Below are positions 35,801 through 50,800 of a stretch of DNA of 64,000 nt, in pieces. The stretch's first letter is position 1. Every line of letters begins with the position of its first letter. The position numbers were made by a program, and so were the translations under genes. Under the pieces are notes generated by a model. It had not been told where the DNA came from. It made no database searches and was given only the letters and a program-made list of their open reading frames with translations. Origin of the DNA: Corella eumyota. Taxonomy: Eukaryota; Chordata; Ascidiacea; Phlebobranchia; Corellidae. The DNA is taken from positions 2,914,001 to 2,978,000 of the forward strand of contig OY720099.1 in assembly GCA_963082875.1 (NCBI GenBank), read 5' to 3'.

Positions 35801-38800
35801 ATAGTGGGAATCAAACCTAAAGCCCTAGGACCAAGGAAAAAATAAGAATATATTATAAGGCACTTAATTTAACATCAAATATATATAAATAAATACTAAA
35901 AATTATACCACCATATTTGACATGTACAAAAAATATTATACTTGGAAAAAATTAATTTACACCACATTTGAACACTACTTACCTTGTTCAACAAGTTGAT
36001 TTTAGTGACAGAATTAACAGCATCTCCTGAATGTTTCACCAACAAAGTTATAAGTCTTACAAAGGCATCAAGTGTATGAAAACACTTGGCACGAACTAGT
36101 GTTGGGTTAAGATGGGAAGGTGTTACAGTGGACTCCTATACAGTATTTTAAGTTACAAATTAGTGTGTTTTGTATAAGATATGCATTAAACTTATATAAA
36201 AAGTAAATATCATGATTAGTTTAAATAAATTGAAAAACTTAAAAAAAAGGCCGAAAATGTATTTAAAAAATTAATTTAAAAATAGAGTTTATTTTGGAAA
36301 GAATTAAAATTTATATTTATGAAAAAATCATTTTAAAATTTTGGTAAATTAACCTGTAGAAGCCTGTAAGTAAGGTCCACACACATTTCAGTACAAAGCC
36401 TAAAGAACCTGGTTATCAAATCATCAGTTCTAAGAATACCTTGCTGGTGCATCTAAAAAAAATAAAAGATGAAAACAAATTTTTTTCTTTAAAATTTTCT
36501 TTTTAAATCACAATTTTTCTAACCTGTTGAACAAACGCAGAGAACCCCCGGGTGGAGTCCCTTCCAGAAGTGGGGCTATGATAAATATTAACCCACTCTC
36601 GTAACAGATATTCAGTCTTCTCGTGTAGCCCAGCTGGATCATCATTATATTCTCGTGCCTATATAACAACAAAAAAATTTAAGTTGGCATATTTTAAAAT
36701 ATTCATTTAATTATACTTGTTAAGCTACCTCTAAAAATAAGAAATTTTGCAAAATTGCCCAAATCTTTTTAAGGGCAACAAAAGGTATTAGTTATGTTTT
36801 ACTTAAACATTCCATGCCATGCCATTGAAGCGATAATAATCCTATTTTTGTTGAGTAGTTATGAGTATTTTATTACCTGTGAAATACCAGAGTGCATCAT
36901 ATGAGTGGGACCTCCTGGCACCTTCTCTAACATAGAATCATAATTCGATCTCACCATTTCTATCAGTTGGGATAACCTGGTATAATTACATTAAAATAAG
37001 TTCAAAAAAGCCCTCAAAAATACCATTTATATTCTCATATTTTTAATAGAAAGTAAAATAAAAAAAATTCAAAAAACAGCATAAAATAAAAAATTAAATA
37101 AAGGTCAGAAAAAAAGCAAAAAAAAATAAATAAGCAAAACTGAAATCTAAAAAAAAATCTTGATCTGCTAACGATAAACTTACTAAAAACTTTTAACAGC
37201 TTACCCTTCAGGTGCAGTTCCTCTGGAGATGTTAATTTTATTGAGGACTTCTACAGTGTTGTAAAGATCAGATTCACTCACCGCTGATCCCTGTTTTTCT
37301 TCAACCAAAAACAAGCGAACCAGTTGCATGGCAAACACCACTGCCATGTAGTTCAAACCATTCTCCATCGCCTGGTTAAATAAAATAAGGTTTAAAAGAC
37401 CAATTTTATTTATTTTATGTGACCAAATCTTTTCTTAATACTATAACAGTCTCTAAAATGTGCATTCATTTTATTAATAAATATTTTTCTCGATGTGGAA
37501 AGGTCAACTTCGCGACCTAAACCTAGAGTAACATTGGTTACCCTCACCCAGTCTTAAGTTGCCTTCGGCAGTTTGGGATATTATAGATTATAATTGCTTG
37601 AAAATTAAGCTGCCAATTCAATGTTGGCTCAACAGGAGTTTATACTATTTATAGCGGCTTACTCAAAGGCGCTACAGCATAAAAACAGTGGGGATTAAAC
37701 CCAGGACTTCACAGAGTGAAGCCAAGTGTTCTGACCATCACACTATGCTGCTGGTTATTTATTTTTATGAAAAGTAGCTTTTAATAAAATAAGAGATAAA
37801 ATTACATGATAAAAAATGTTAAAATATAATTACAATTATGTTTATCTACAGACCTGAGCAAGATGTTGGTCATATTGCTGCAAATTAACAAGTTGAGATT
37901 TGATCAAGAGTTCAACAGCTTGTACATTATACTTGTATTCATCTCTATGGTTGACAAGACATTGTGTGACTTGTTTGTTTGTCCACTGAGGACCATAAGC
38001 ATGTTGGTCTTGCAGGGCTTTCAATACAAGAATGTGGCAATCGCGATAACGTGCAAGAGCCTGTAGGTAATGAAAATTATATAATATAGGACCAGATTAA
38101 AAATAATTGTAAAAAAAATTATACTGTTGGTATAATTTTAAAGACATTTTTTTCTTATCTATCACCTTTAGGAATGTCTTAAAAATTGGTTAATAATTCT
38201 AGATTCAATTCCCACTGCTAGCACTTGTTTGTAATAGGTTAAGACTGTAATTACTTTTTAGCCCATTAAAACTACAGTTACCAGACAAAAATTCTTACTA
38301 TTTTGATAATATAATAATTATTTGATTAATTTTACATCTTGGTCAGTAGTTGTAATGGTCCCAGCATCAAGTAGTCCTTCCACTGCTTTCTGCAGGAGAG
38401 CAAGTGCGTTTACAGCTTCGCGAGTGTTTCGAGCTAGCAGAAGAGCTTCATGTAAACTCTGAAGTTGAGAGAACGAACCACTATTTTGACTCATTCCAAT
38501 CACCTAGTTGGAAAATATCAAAAAAAAAGAGTTAAAAGAAAAAACTAAAAATAGTGATTTTTGTTATACATTAAACTGAAAGTAAACCATTTTAAATAAA
38601 TTTTAATTTAAAAATAAAATAAATTTTGATCCTACTTGTACATGTTGCTCTAACTCAGCAGTGCAACGATCGAATACTTGATTAATATCATCAACCGGCC
38701 AGGCCTAAAACAATTATGATCAGTTTTAAAAAACAAAACTAAATTGCTAACAACTTATTAATAAACCAAGGCCCCTAAAATTAAATCTAAATTTTAAAAT

Positions 38801-41800
38801 TTATTTTCCATAAAAAATATTAAAAAGTTATTTACTGGCATAGGTTTAGCAAGGAATCCGGAGGGTTGGGACGAATCGTTGCTCGGAAGAAATCCTGGAA
38901 CACATCGAGCAAACTCCTCGTACACTGCCGTCTGTTGAGAGGTCACTCCTCCCACCTAGTGGCAAAAATAACTCCGATAAAAAAAATAAAAAAAAAATAT
39001 CTAGATTAAAAAAAGAGCTTTTTATTAACAGTTCCTTTACCTTGAGTCTAATTTGTTCTGGCATTCTCTCTGCTTGGTAAGTGAGAACTGATGGATCACA
39101 ATAACGTCGGCCATCTTGTCTGGCATGTTTTCTCAATTCATAATCCTTAGAAAATAAAAAAATATTTTATATTTAAACTCAAATTTTTTTTATTAAATTT
39201 ATTTTTTAGAAATTAAATTTACGGCTGCCATTCTTTTGTCCATCTCCATAATTGCTTTTTCCACAGCAGTTTTTTGAATAAAGCAACAAGCCAGTTCAAC
39301 GTTATCAGCAGCTATAACTGATGTAGCTCTGTCCACCATTTCTTTTTGCTGGGGAGTGAGGGACTGAGGATGTTGCTGTAAAAAAAATAAAAAAGTTGAT
39401 TCAAAAGGTCACTGGTTCAAATCCCACCAAAAGCATTTTGTGAAAAAATATTTTTATTTTTTGATTGTGATCATATGCTTACCCTATTCAACGCTTGAAC
39501 AAAATTTTGTTTTAGATGGTTGCTTATCCCTTGTAGTAGTTGTTCTCGGCAAGTTATTAAAGCCATTCCAGCAGTGAGGTTTCGAACCTTAAAAAATTGA
39601 GCAAAATTTTTTTTTACAACAAAATTTACAAAATCAAAAAAAAATTAAAAAAAAAATTTTTCAGATTTTTCACCCAAATTCTTACAAAAGCAAAATAAAA
39701 AAATTATTAATCAAAAAAATTTTACCCAAAAAACCACTCACCATATGATGTGCTGCTGTTCTCATTCTATTTTCCTCAGGATCGAGAGCAAAATCCTTCC
39801 TCACAATTTGCTCACAAGTAGTCAGAGCAATTTTGATCGCTCGTTCGACCGCCGGTTGTAAAATATCCTGAACTGCTTTTTCCAAAGCTGGACGAACACA
39901 ACCACGCAGTTGAGGTTGTGCTTGCAAGAGTGGCAACTAAAAAGCACAAGTACAATTTAATAACATAAAATAATTGTAATTGGTTGGAAGGTTGATTTCT
40001 TATCCTTAACATAGGTTAACATTTGCTGCCTTGGCCTAGTCTTGAGTTGACTTTGGCAGTCTAATATATATTTAAATATAATTGCAAAATATTAAACCTG
40101 CAAAATTTTTTGCTTCACAAGAGTTTGCAAAGTTTTTAGGGCCTTACTTAAAGCTGCTACAGCATGGAGGCAGCAGGAATTGAAGCCTAGACCTCATGCA
40201 CTGCCAGATTATTATAAATATTTTTTTTAAAACAATAAAGAACTAATTTACCTCTAGTTTAACTGTCATGTGAGATTGCAGAGTAGCAATAGAATAAATA
40301 TTGATATCGTGGAACGAAAACCTAGGGGTGGTGGCTGGCATTGCTGGTTGGGGTTGTTGTGGGGGTGGTGGAGGTCCTGATGGGGGTTGCTGGGGAGGGG
40401 GAAACCCGCTGGTTAGAGGGGGCACCATGTTTAGTTGTGCCGTTACTCTAAAAATTAAAAAAAAAAATTAAATTTAAAATAAAAACTTTTTGATTTTTAT
40501 GGTATTGTTAGTTGTATTTTAATAGACTTCTTTATATATTTAATTATAAATAAGTTATTAACCTTGGTAATCTAATCTCTAGCAATGGTGTACTTGGTTT
40601 ACTTCCTCCTTCCTTCTTAGATGTTGATAACTAAGAAATAATTCAGATTTTAAGCTGATCTCCAAATTTTATTTAAAAACCAAAAAAATTAATTAAAATA
40701 TTTATTTAAAATGTATTGATAAATTTTGATTTTTAAATTTAATTTTTGTTTTGTAACATTCGTAACTTGTATTCTTTTAACATCAATATTTTTATTTTTT
40801 TTAAAACAATTTTTATTTTTTGTTACTTACCTGGCAAGTAATTTTGGTTTTAATATCAGGATTCCTCAAATAAAGAGCAGGTTTGATGTCGTTGATGTCA
40901 ATCAACAAATTCTTACATAATACCTCAACCTCAAACTTCAAGTTCAACTAAATTAAAAAAAAAAATTATTATTTTAAAAAAATTTTGCAAAAAAAAATCA
41001 AAAATCGAAAAATGATCAATCAACTTAAAAATATTTTGTGAAAAAAATACGAAAAACAGTCTTTTTAAAAATATTTTGAAAATAACTCTCCGAAATGAAG
41101 TTCAAAATTTACAAATTACTTTATATTACCTTTAAATCAGGTTCCATATGTAGTTCAGCTAATACACTCATTAACGCCTCTGTCCATGGGTTGGGTAACT
41201 TGAACACTTTACTTTTACCAACTGATTCTAATACCTTGGCTACAAATGGGACAACATATAACAACTCCTGGGCACCTTTACTGTAAGCTTCATACAGTAG
41301 GGACTTAAGATCAATATCCTGTAAAAAAAAGTTAGTAAAATTTTTAATAAAAAAAAAAACTTTTTTTGTAAAAATTTATAATTTTTTTTTAAATTGATAT
41401 ATATATGTAAAAATATTAAAACTAATTTTAGCGAAAAAATTTAAAAATTCAGTGACTTACGTCATATAAGATCGGTCGATTTTTTGACAGAGAAATTATT
41501 CCAAGAAAATGGCCAAGATTTTTCAACAGTGATCGATCAGAAAAGTTGGCAACAGTTTTATCAGATTGCAGAAGTACCTAAAAAAAAATTTAAAAAAAAT
41601 TTTAAAAACTGTTTTTTGTTAAGTAAACTAAATATAAGTATACCAACTAACAACTTTTTTATATTTGTATGTTTGAAAAAATGTTAACCTATAAAATATG
41701 AAAAACATTGGCTGACCTAACAGTCTGAAACAAAAAAATTGTGATTATAACACATTACTTAAGACCCCCACAGCATAAGAGCAGTAAGAATTAAACCCAA

Positions 41801-44800
41801 AACCTCATGTTCTGAAGCCAAGTGTTTTAACCAACATAATATGTCAGTTTTATAATGAAGTTTAAAAAAGTTTATACCAAAAATATGATAATTGACTTAC
41901 AGTTATATTTCTGAACACTTCTTCTTGAACCAATTTATTTAACGAAGCCATTTTTAAGCAATCCAAGAAGTTAGAATACAGAAGATGGAAGTTAGGTTCG
42001 ATTGAAACTCGCTTCATAACCAAATATTGGGACAACCATTGAGTGTATTCCTCCTTCATTGCCAATTTCATTTCCTCAGACTAAAAATAAACAAATTTTT
42101 AACAAAAAATTCAAAACTCTTTTTTTTATTTTTTTTTAAAATTTTTTTACTTTTGGTGTCATGTTGGAGACTGAGAGATTGTTGAAAATAAAAGCAATTT
42201 TGTCCTGGACGACTTCCGGAGGTTCCGGGATCTTCTCCTCCGGAACTTGGGCTCCGAGAAGAGTGTCGATGTTAGTTGCTTTTGCAATCGAGGGTTGCTG
42301 TTAAAAAAAATTCATATTATTGCAAAAATATTGCTTTTTAATTTAAATTTTTAATGAAACAGATAAAAACACAAATGTTAATAAAATTAAAAAAAAAAAA
42401 CTAAAAAATAAATTTTCTATTTTTTCTATGTAAAATTATTTAACATACCAACAAAACTAATACTAAGACTTGTGCACAAAACATCCTAAAAAAGGCACCT
42501 GTATTTCTTTGCCAATGGCACCAGGCAATGATAACTTAGCAGCAGCAGGTGCTGGGCTCACAGGAACATTTTCACTTGGACTGATAAGTTGTGATCTGGT
42601 TTGTTGCTGTTGCTGTTGTGCCGCGAAAGCTATACTACCAGGAGTGGTGACCGTGCCGTGTTTTTTATTAAGCGGTTCTTCGCAACGTTTCCCGCAATCA
42701 ACATACTTTAATTTAAGGTCATATTTTAAATTTTAAAAAAAATTTTTTTTGCATTTTATTAAATTAAAAAAAAATTTTTTTTTTTTACCTCGACAAGATG
42801 GGGTGGGAAGTTGTTGAAATGTGGGATGGTTGAAATGTGGATGCAATATTGTGGGTAGTCCTTTAATTTACTTTTAAATCTATCCAGTGCAGCTATACCA
42901 AAGTAATACATCTTGCTGTTTGTTGGTTTTCTTAAGGCCTCAAGGACATATCGAAGAGCTATACCTAGAGCTGAAACAAAAATTTTAAAAATTAGAAAAA
43001 AAATTGAATTAAAAATATTTTTGGTATACAGATTTTAGTTTAATATTTTAATACCTACCTAGATATGTGACAAGATCTTTTTCTATAATTCCACCAAATA
43101 GACAAGCTGTTATATGCAATTCCTTGTCAGGATACTAAACAAAATTATAAGTTTCAAGTAACATAACTTTAAACAAATTTTGTAAAACCAAACTTACTTG
43201 TGGGAAAAATCGATATTCTTCAAACAAATTTCTCATCATGCAATTAAAAACTTCTTTCTCTTTCTTGTTATTCGACTCTTTAAATCTTTGCAGAAGATCC
43301 AGAATCTATAAAAAAATTAAAATTTTTATGAATTTTTTAAATTTTAATTTTTTAATACTTGAATTTTTATTTTTTTTAACTAACATCGTCAACAGATAAG
43401 GTTGGGTGAGGGGGTTGATTGTAAATCCTCTGAAAATATCCGTTTGCTTCGTCTTCTATTTCTTTACTGAATTGCTGATTCATTTCTGGCCAAGCTTGAG
43501 ATAAATCTGCTACTCAAAAAAAAGTTCAATATTAGGATTTTTTTAATAAAAAATAAAATTTTGTATATACTACTTAGAGAAAATTGGCATTATTAATTTA
43601 ATAGTTTTATGATTTGGAAAAAAAAAGCAATTTTTGTACATGTCTAAAAAAGAATTAATTTAAGTGCCCTGACCCAGTCTTAATTGGTATCAGAGCAATC
43701 AGTGGGAATCAAATAAAGCTATAGTGTGTTATTGCTATGGTGGCAATATACAAATATAGTCTCGTAAATATATTCTGTAGTAAACGTACTTGGTTGTTTG
43801 GTGGTCTTGGCAGCAGCTTGTTGAAAGGCTTGTTGTGCAGCTGGACCTAAAGATCCACCGATTGCAGTTTTCTTTTGTCCGAATATATCTATATTACCAC
43901 CCAAACTACCACCAAGACTCATACCACCTTTAAAAGAAAAAATTTATTTAATTTTTGGTTAAAGTCAAAAAAAAAAATCAAAAAATTTTTTGAAAAATTT
44001 GATTTTTTTTACCTGCACCGCCTAAATTAGATTTAGGTTGGGAAAAAATATCAGCAACCTTGTTTCTAAACATATCTTCTTTCTGATTGGCCGAGAAGGA
44101 ATCAAATTTATTGGTCGAAAAAGCATCAGATGTTGATGACATGCCACCACCTACACTCCCAAAAAAACCTAAAAAAATTATCAGAAAAGTTACAGAATAT
44201 ACACTGTAGATCGTGCTGATCTTTGCTATTCTTGTAAACTGAAGGTCTTAAGTTTAATTTCTACAGATGGCATTTTAGAGTGCCCTTCAACTACTTTTTT
44301 TACAAAGCCAAAAACATTAAAAAATCAGAAAATTAGCAAAGTTAACTTTGAATATAAATATCCCAACCCCTTATGATACTAAGAACCTTGATTTATGATA
44401 TAAAAACTTTATATTTTTTTAAGTAAAATTTTATTACTGGGCATAATATTTGATCCACCAAAGCCAAACTGAGAAGTCCCAAATCCACTTGTAGAAGCTG
44501 CTGTATTCTGCCCCACTGATAACCCCAAACTGTTCGAAGCCCCACCAAACTGGGACCCCAAATTGGTGTTAAGATCCGACCCAAAACCGTTTCCACCCCG
44601 CATAAACTGACCACCGCTCGGACCCACACTGCCCAAGTTTGATGACAGGTTACTTGGTAACCCAGAGGGAAAGCCCCCAACTTCTGGGTTAGTGGGTAAG
44701 CCTTCCATACCTCCAGGGCTGGTTAGAACTGGGTTGTTAAGAACCCCAGCTGGTCTACCGTTGTTGGGGCCGATAAGGTTGAAATCATTTCCTGGACCAA

Positions 44801-47800
44801 ACCCAGTGGGGTTAGGGGGGTTGTCAGAATTAAACCCACTTATTCCTGTCACTGGGTCCATCTAAATATTAAATTAAAAAAAAATTTTTTAAATAAAAAT
44901 ATTTAAAAAAAAATGTTTTTTTAAAACTTACTGGTTTTGTAAGCATGGTATCCACTTGTGAATGAGGCAAGGGCAAAGAAGGAGGTGGGGGTATAATTGG
45001 AGCCTGACTGGTTGGTTGTGGGGCCCGGGGCTTTCCCATAACCCCAGGAGGCGGCTGACGATTTTTGTTCAACAACGCGCTGCAGTTGGACACCATGGTA
45101 AGCAAAATATCCTGACTTTCTTGAGACATATTCCTAAAAAAAAACAATATTCAGCAAAATAAATAAACTTTTTTTTTAATAAAAATTGTTTAAGGTAATA
45201 TTAGTTAAATAATTACCCGATATATGATTGTAGGCAGCTGAGAATAGTGGCCAAGGTTTCAGTTGGCAAATGCATGGCAGACATACTATCTTCCTTTAAG
45301 TAAGGCCCACCTGTTTATTCGATAAAAAAAATTAAATTTCATTTCTTTAAATAAAACCTATTCCTAAAACTGTATTCGAATAATTACCAAATTAAAAAAA
45401 ATGTTTTATAAGTTTTCCAATCAGATTAATAACTTAAAAAAATGTTGTATTATTGCGTTTTTTATTCAAAAATGTAAGCAATTTACCCAGTATATTATGA
45501 CACCTTCTTTTAAGAAAATTCAAGCATGCTTGTATAAATTCTTCACGGTGCTCTCTTATTTTATCTGAGAGCCATTTATCAAGTTTTAGATATTCCCTTC
45601 TTGAAGCAAGTACAGCCAAATCAATCACAAAATTATAAGGTGAACTACTAAGAAGCATAGACAAAGCCTAAAAAAAATAAAAAGTAACAAAAATAATATA
45701 TTGGAATAGTCAGATTTTTAAAAATAATAATACTCTATATCATTTTTTTTGTATATATCTTTATCCTCGATGTGGGAAGGTCGAATGCGCGACTTAAACA
45801 TAGAGTCCCATCAGTTACTCCGACCCAGTCTCGAGTTGCCTGTGGTAGTTTGGGATATTATAGTTTATCATTGCCTGATAATTATTCTACTGATTAAGTG
45901 CTGGCTCAGCAGGAGTTCATACCGTTTAATGCGCCCTACTCAAGGGCGCTACAGCATGAGATCAGTGAGGATTGAACCCACGACCTCATGTGTGGTGTAG
46001 CAAGTGTTCTTACCACTACACAACGCTGCTGGATTATTAAGTTAGAAAAAATTGATTATTATATTGATTATGAAGTTAGAAAATATTCACCTTTAGATCT
46101 TGAGCAACGTCCAATATTCTAGATAGGCGTTGTTGGTCATATTGTTCACCTCTTGCATACCAATCTGCCATACTGTGCATCACTAGCTGTCTTAATACCA
46201 CTTGATGACTATGCTGGAACACATATCAGTTTAAGGATTAAGTAACAGAATAAAAAAGATAGCCTATACTAAAAATTCCTTTTTTCCCGAAAAAAAAGGA
46301 ACAAAACAATAATTGCAAAAAAAGATATATATATTGCTCAAAAGTAAACTCTTAAAAACAAATTTTTTTTTTAATTCGATTGAAATGATATCGAAAATTA
46401 AACAGTTTTTTTCTAAAATGGAGTTAATAAAAAATGTTGCATTAAGTAAAATGGCATTAGACAAAATGTCAGTAATTCAATAACAACATAAAAAATTGGA
46501 GGCCAACACATAAACAGGGTACGAATTAACGTTTAAAAAACGATTCGCTAAAAATGAGGTCGCATTTTTATAGTAATTATTAGGTTCAAGTCATAATCTT
46601 CGTTTTTTTGTAACACTTGACGCGTTGCGTGGCATTTTTAAAAAGTAACTTATTGTTAAACAATTGTTAAGCATATTTTGCACGAAAAACGAGACATTTT
46701 TAATACTTTTAAGGCTGTGTTATGCATTTAAAAAATTGCGCAACAAGTGAACGATCTCGGAAGCGAAATTTACGCATTGCCAAAACATGGAAAGTTTTTG
46801 TTATTAAATGCCCTATAGTAACCTACATTTACGCAGGATTATGATGATGTAATCAATTAGTGTGAAACCAGTGTAAAATAGATCGTAAAAATATACACGA
46901 GAGTTTTATCACTGCCTGAACCTTTTTTTGTTGATTCGCTATTTCTAATATATTTGTAAAAAACGATTCGCTAATTTTAAAAAACGATTCGCTTTTAGCG
47001 AATAGCGACCCGTTATTTCGTTCCCTGATAAATGTAATAAAAATTGTTTTAAAAAAAAACCTGTGCATTCCAGACATAGTTGAGGACCATAGCAGAGTTG
47101 GGATGACTGCCAAGAAAAACTGGAAGGAGTGAAATTATTAATTCTCGACGCAGTTGAACTGAGGAATTCCCAGACTAAAAAATAACACTTAATAATAGCT
47201 TTCAATTTTGCAATAAAAAAAACAATACTTTTAAAATTATTATTATAGGTTTATTTACCTGTATAAGAGATAGCACCAACATATCAGGGCAATGTTCAAA
47301 TGGCCATTGGAATAAGTGTTTAACTTCTTCAAAATTCCCATACTCAGATAACACTAGTAGAGTTTCAATGAGATCAAGAGATTTCCTAGAAAAAAACAAG
47401 ATTTTTGTTATAATAAATATATAGTTTAATCAAAAATAAATTGTTAAAAATGTAATGTATATTTAAATACAAAATTAAAAATAAATTGATAAAAAATTTT
47501 AATTTAAGGGCGTTAATTTACAATCTACATACCAGGTAATAATTTTTTTATTTTCCTCATCAATAGGTTGTTTTAAAGCTTCAAGATTCACCATTCTTGT
47601 AGGAAAGTCAGCAAAGCACAAAATATTTGGATAGTCAACAGCATGTTGAATAAACGAAAACTAAAAAAAATCAGATTTTTTTAGAATTTTTGAAATTTTT
47701 AAAAACCATTTTTTTATACCTGAGCAATCTGGTTACCCCACTGTTTAAACAGCAAATCAATTGGAAAGTTTTCTTGCTGGGCTTTGAGCAAATGAATGGC

Positions 47801-50800
47801 ATGAACAATAAGGTGGAAACCACCTTTATCATTTACTTTAAATGAAGGAAAATCGAAACCTTTTAACAATTCACGTGCTGAAAGAGATGGGTTCTAAAAT
47901 AAAAAATTGCAATAATAAAGCTTTACAACTGTTAATGTATTTAAAAAAAAGGCAAAGGAGAAAAACAAAAAAATACAAGGTAAGGGTCAAACTTTATTTA
48001 TTAATACTAATAATAAGTTGACAACTAGTGATCAAAACTTGAAAATAATATTGTTATGTAATGAGGTTCTAACTAGAATTTTAATTAAATTAAAAAAAAA
48101 TAAAATTTTACCAATTCTTTAGCACATTGTAAAAACACATCAACGTTCCATTTTGTTAAATTTTCTTCCGATTTTTCCTTTGTTTCAGACCAACCCCCGG
48201 AAGATATCGACTAAACCAAAAAAAATTTTAAATTTTGGACCAAATCTCAGTGTACTAAACTAACAACAAACCATATCAAAAAAGTTAAATTTATAATTTT
48301 TTAATAAATAAAAATGCAATAAAACCCAGGTATTACTTGTGGAGAAGCTATGTTGTCTAAGTTATCTGCATGGGTATATGACATCATTGCAATCACTCTT
48401 GCTGCTTGACCTCCACTCATAGATCTTATCTGGTATGTCATCAACGTATTTCTACATTCTTCCAAACTAAAAAAAAACAAATTTACATAAATAATTTATT
48501 TAATTCACATGTAAAACAAAAAAATTATAAACTTTTTTTATTTGAAACAAAAAATGTAACTGATTTTACCTTGAGCAGCAGTTGTAACCTGATTCCCTTA
48601 TAATATCAGCCAGCGACAGGTTAAGATTTTTTTGTCCATTGTTTGCTGAGGTCAGCATCGACGAATCGCTGAGTAATCGTTCCATGTTTAACTCGGCTTG
48701 ATCGGAATATAAAAATGGAAGCAGAATAACTGGGCAACGATCAAATGGAAAATCTGAATAATTTAAAAAAATAACATGTTAATATTAATATCAGAAGAAA
48801 AAAAATTCCAATATTATATAGATGTCCAATTTATAGTTCTACAAAAAAAAATAAAACTGCCATTTGTGGTGTACTGGTAAATTATCGCTGGTAAGTAGCA
48901 ACTTTTAGTTAGAAGTTGCGACCATGACAACACTGAATAAAGGGCAGGGTATTGGCTGGTATATATAATAAATCTTCAACCAAAAAAAAAATATTAAAAA
49001 ATTAGACTTTACCTTTTCTTAGTAGGTTAAGAAAGGATTGTTGTAATTGAGGATCAAGAAAATTTAATTTGCTGATATGAGAAAGTAGAAGATGGACAAC
49101 TTCTACAGCAGTGTCCTGTAGTCCAATATCCTAGAAATTTTTATTTCATAAAATTTAATGCTTTTTAACCAAAACTTATTTATATAAACTAGTGTTCTAA
49201 CCAATACTAACCCAAAAAAAGCATTTTTTTCACATAATTAACATACTTTTTTAAACTTTTTATCAAAAAAATAGGCCTATATATATATACATTATTTTTT
49301 TATAAACTAATCTTATACATTACTTAGAACTCATTAACTAAATACAATATAAGTTTTTATATAGAACAGCTTATAGCCTATACACTACTTACTTCTAAAC
49401 CCTTCTTTCCGTTGTTTAAATCAATATAAAGCTGTAGAAATTCAGGAAGTTTCTTTGTAACGAAACTAACAGCTAAAGCAAATTTAAGTAAACAAGTTTC
49501 AAGTTAGAGTAAGGGCAAACAAAAACTTTAAAAATAAACAATGATTTATATATTTAAAACAAAACCACTGAATACAAATATTTGAACACACATTTTAAAC
49601 TGTTTATTTATTTTTTAATAAAAGAAACTGAAAATTATTAAGCCCAAACCTTGCTTTTTAGTTTCTTGATTTATTGAGCTATGTAAAGCGATCGCAAAAA
49701 CGAGTTCCTGCGATTTATTGAACTTCAAGACTTTGCTGATATTAGGAATAAGTGAAGCAGATGGCAATAAAGTTTTCTGGTGAGATAATGGGCTCTCGAT
49801 TGAGTAACAAACGGTCGTAGCAAAGCTTGCCCTTGTCACCAGTAACCCAAACTCTTGGATCAGAAGTTGAATCTGTAAAATGCAACACAGGGTAAACTTA
49901 AGCTGTTTAAATTTTTTTTAAATATATTTATTTATCCTAGATGTAGGAAGGTCGACTTTACAACCTAAACATAGAGTAATTCATGTTACCCTGACCAAGT
50001 CACAAGTTGCCCATTGCAGTTTAAGATGTTATAGGTTATAATTGCAATAATAACGCTGCTGGTTAAGGAGGAGTTCGTATCGTTTATAGTGCCTTACTCA
50101 AGGGTGCTACAGTATGAAAGCAGTAGGTATCAAACCTAGGACATCTTGTAGTAAAGCCGAGTTTTCTGACCACTACACCACACTGCCAGTTTTGAAAGAA
50201 GCTTTGTACTTTTTAGTAATTAAGAAAATGAAAATCAACAAATTAGATCCTAGGTTTAATTTCCACCATGGTACTTCTATGTATAAGTTGTAACAAGTCT
50301 AAAAACTGGCTATAGAGTCATTGAACAGCAGATCCCACAAGCTCAATTATATTTTACAAAGTGACTAACATTTTATGTATATATATAAAAATCATTAAAA
50401 AAATTTTTGATTAACCTGTTGAGAGTCTTTTCCGGAGGTTTTACCATCACCTCCAAAATCAATCCAGGAGAAGAGACAACGAAACAAATGCCGCTCTGCC
50501 TCAGTATGATGCCGGCCTACTAACTAAAAATAAAAAAAAAACAAGATTAAAATTTGTAACACAAATTACTTTAAAATATTTTTAACAACTATATACCTTG
50601 GCAAAAGTCAATCAAAGTAATTTTAAGTAAGTTTTATTTTAATATGCATATAAAAATAGTATTTTAGTTAAAGTAGTTCGACAAAAAATTAACGTAAATT
50701 ACTGTGGTTATCTCAGTTGAACTTTGTTTGAAATTTTTCTTTGTTAGATTGGCAACAAGATAGCTAATTTGGGACAACGCTAGCGACAGTGAGTCAAAAT

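Larger units (their letters stand above)
32856..36135 (-). other. CNOT1: CNOT1 C-terminal Not1 domain exons (CNOT2/CNOT3 docking)
   Basis: Exons 35985-36135, 35550-35713, 35345-35463, 35154-35256, 34873-35046, 34642-34794, 34043-34222, 33570-33702, 33341-33475 and 32856-32970. This is the best conserved part: [157 protein letters not shown] and [19 protein letters not shown]. Confidence 0.95.

Noticed and set aside
39396-39430. Possible tRNA gene (box B GGTTCAAATCC)
   Set aside because: No matching acceptor or anticodon arms; it fits a worn SINE fragment.
43660-43735. SINE-like fragment (CCCTGACCCAGTCTTAATTG)
   Set aside because: Probably a SINE scrap, but too short and altered to give bounds.
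44200-44290. Possible tRNA or SINE head in a CNOT1 intron
   Set aside because: Only loose resemblance to box A and box B; too degenerate to annotate.
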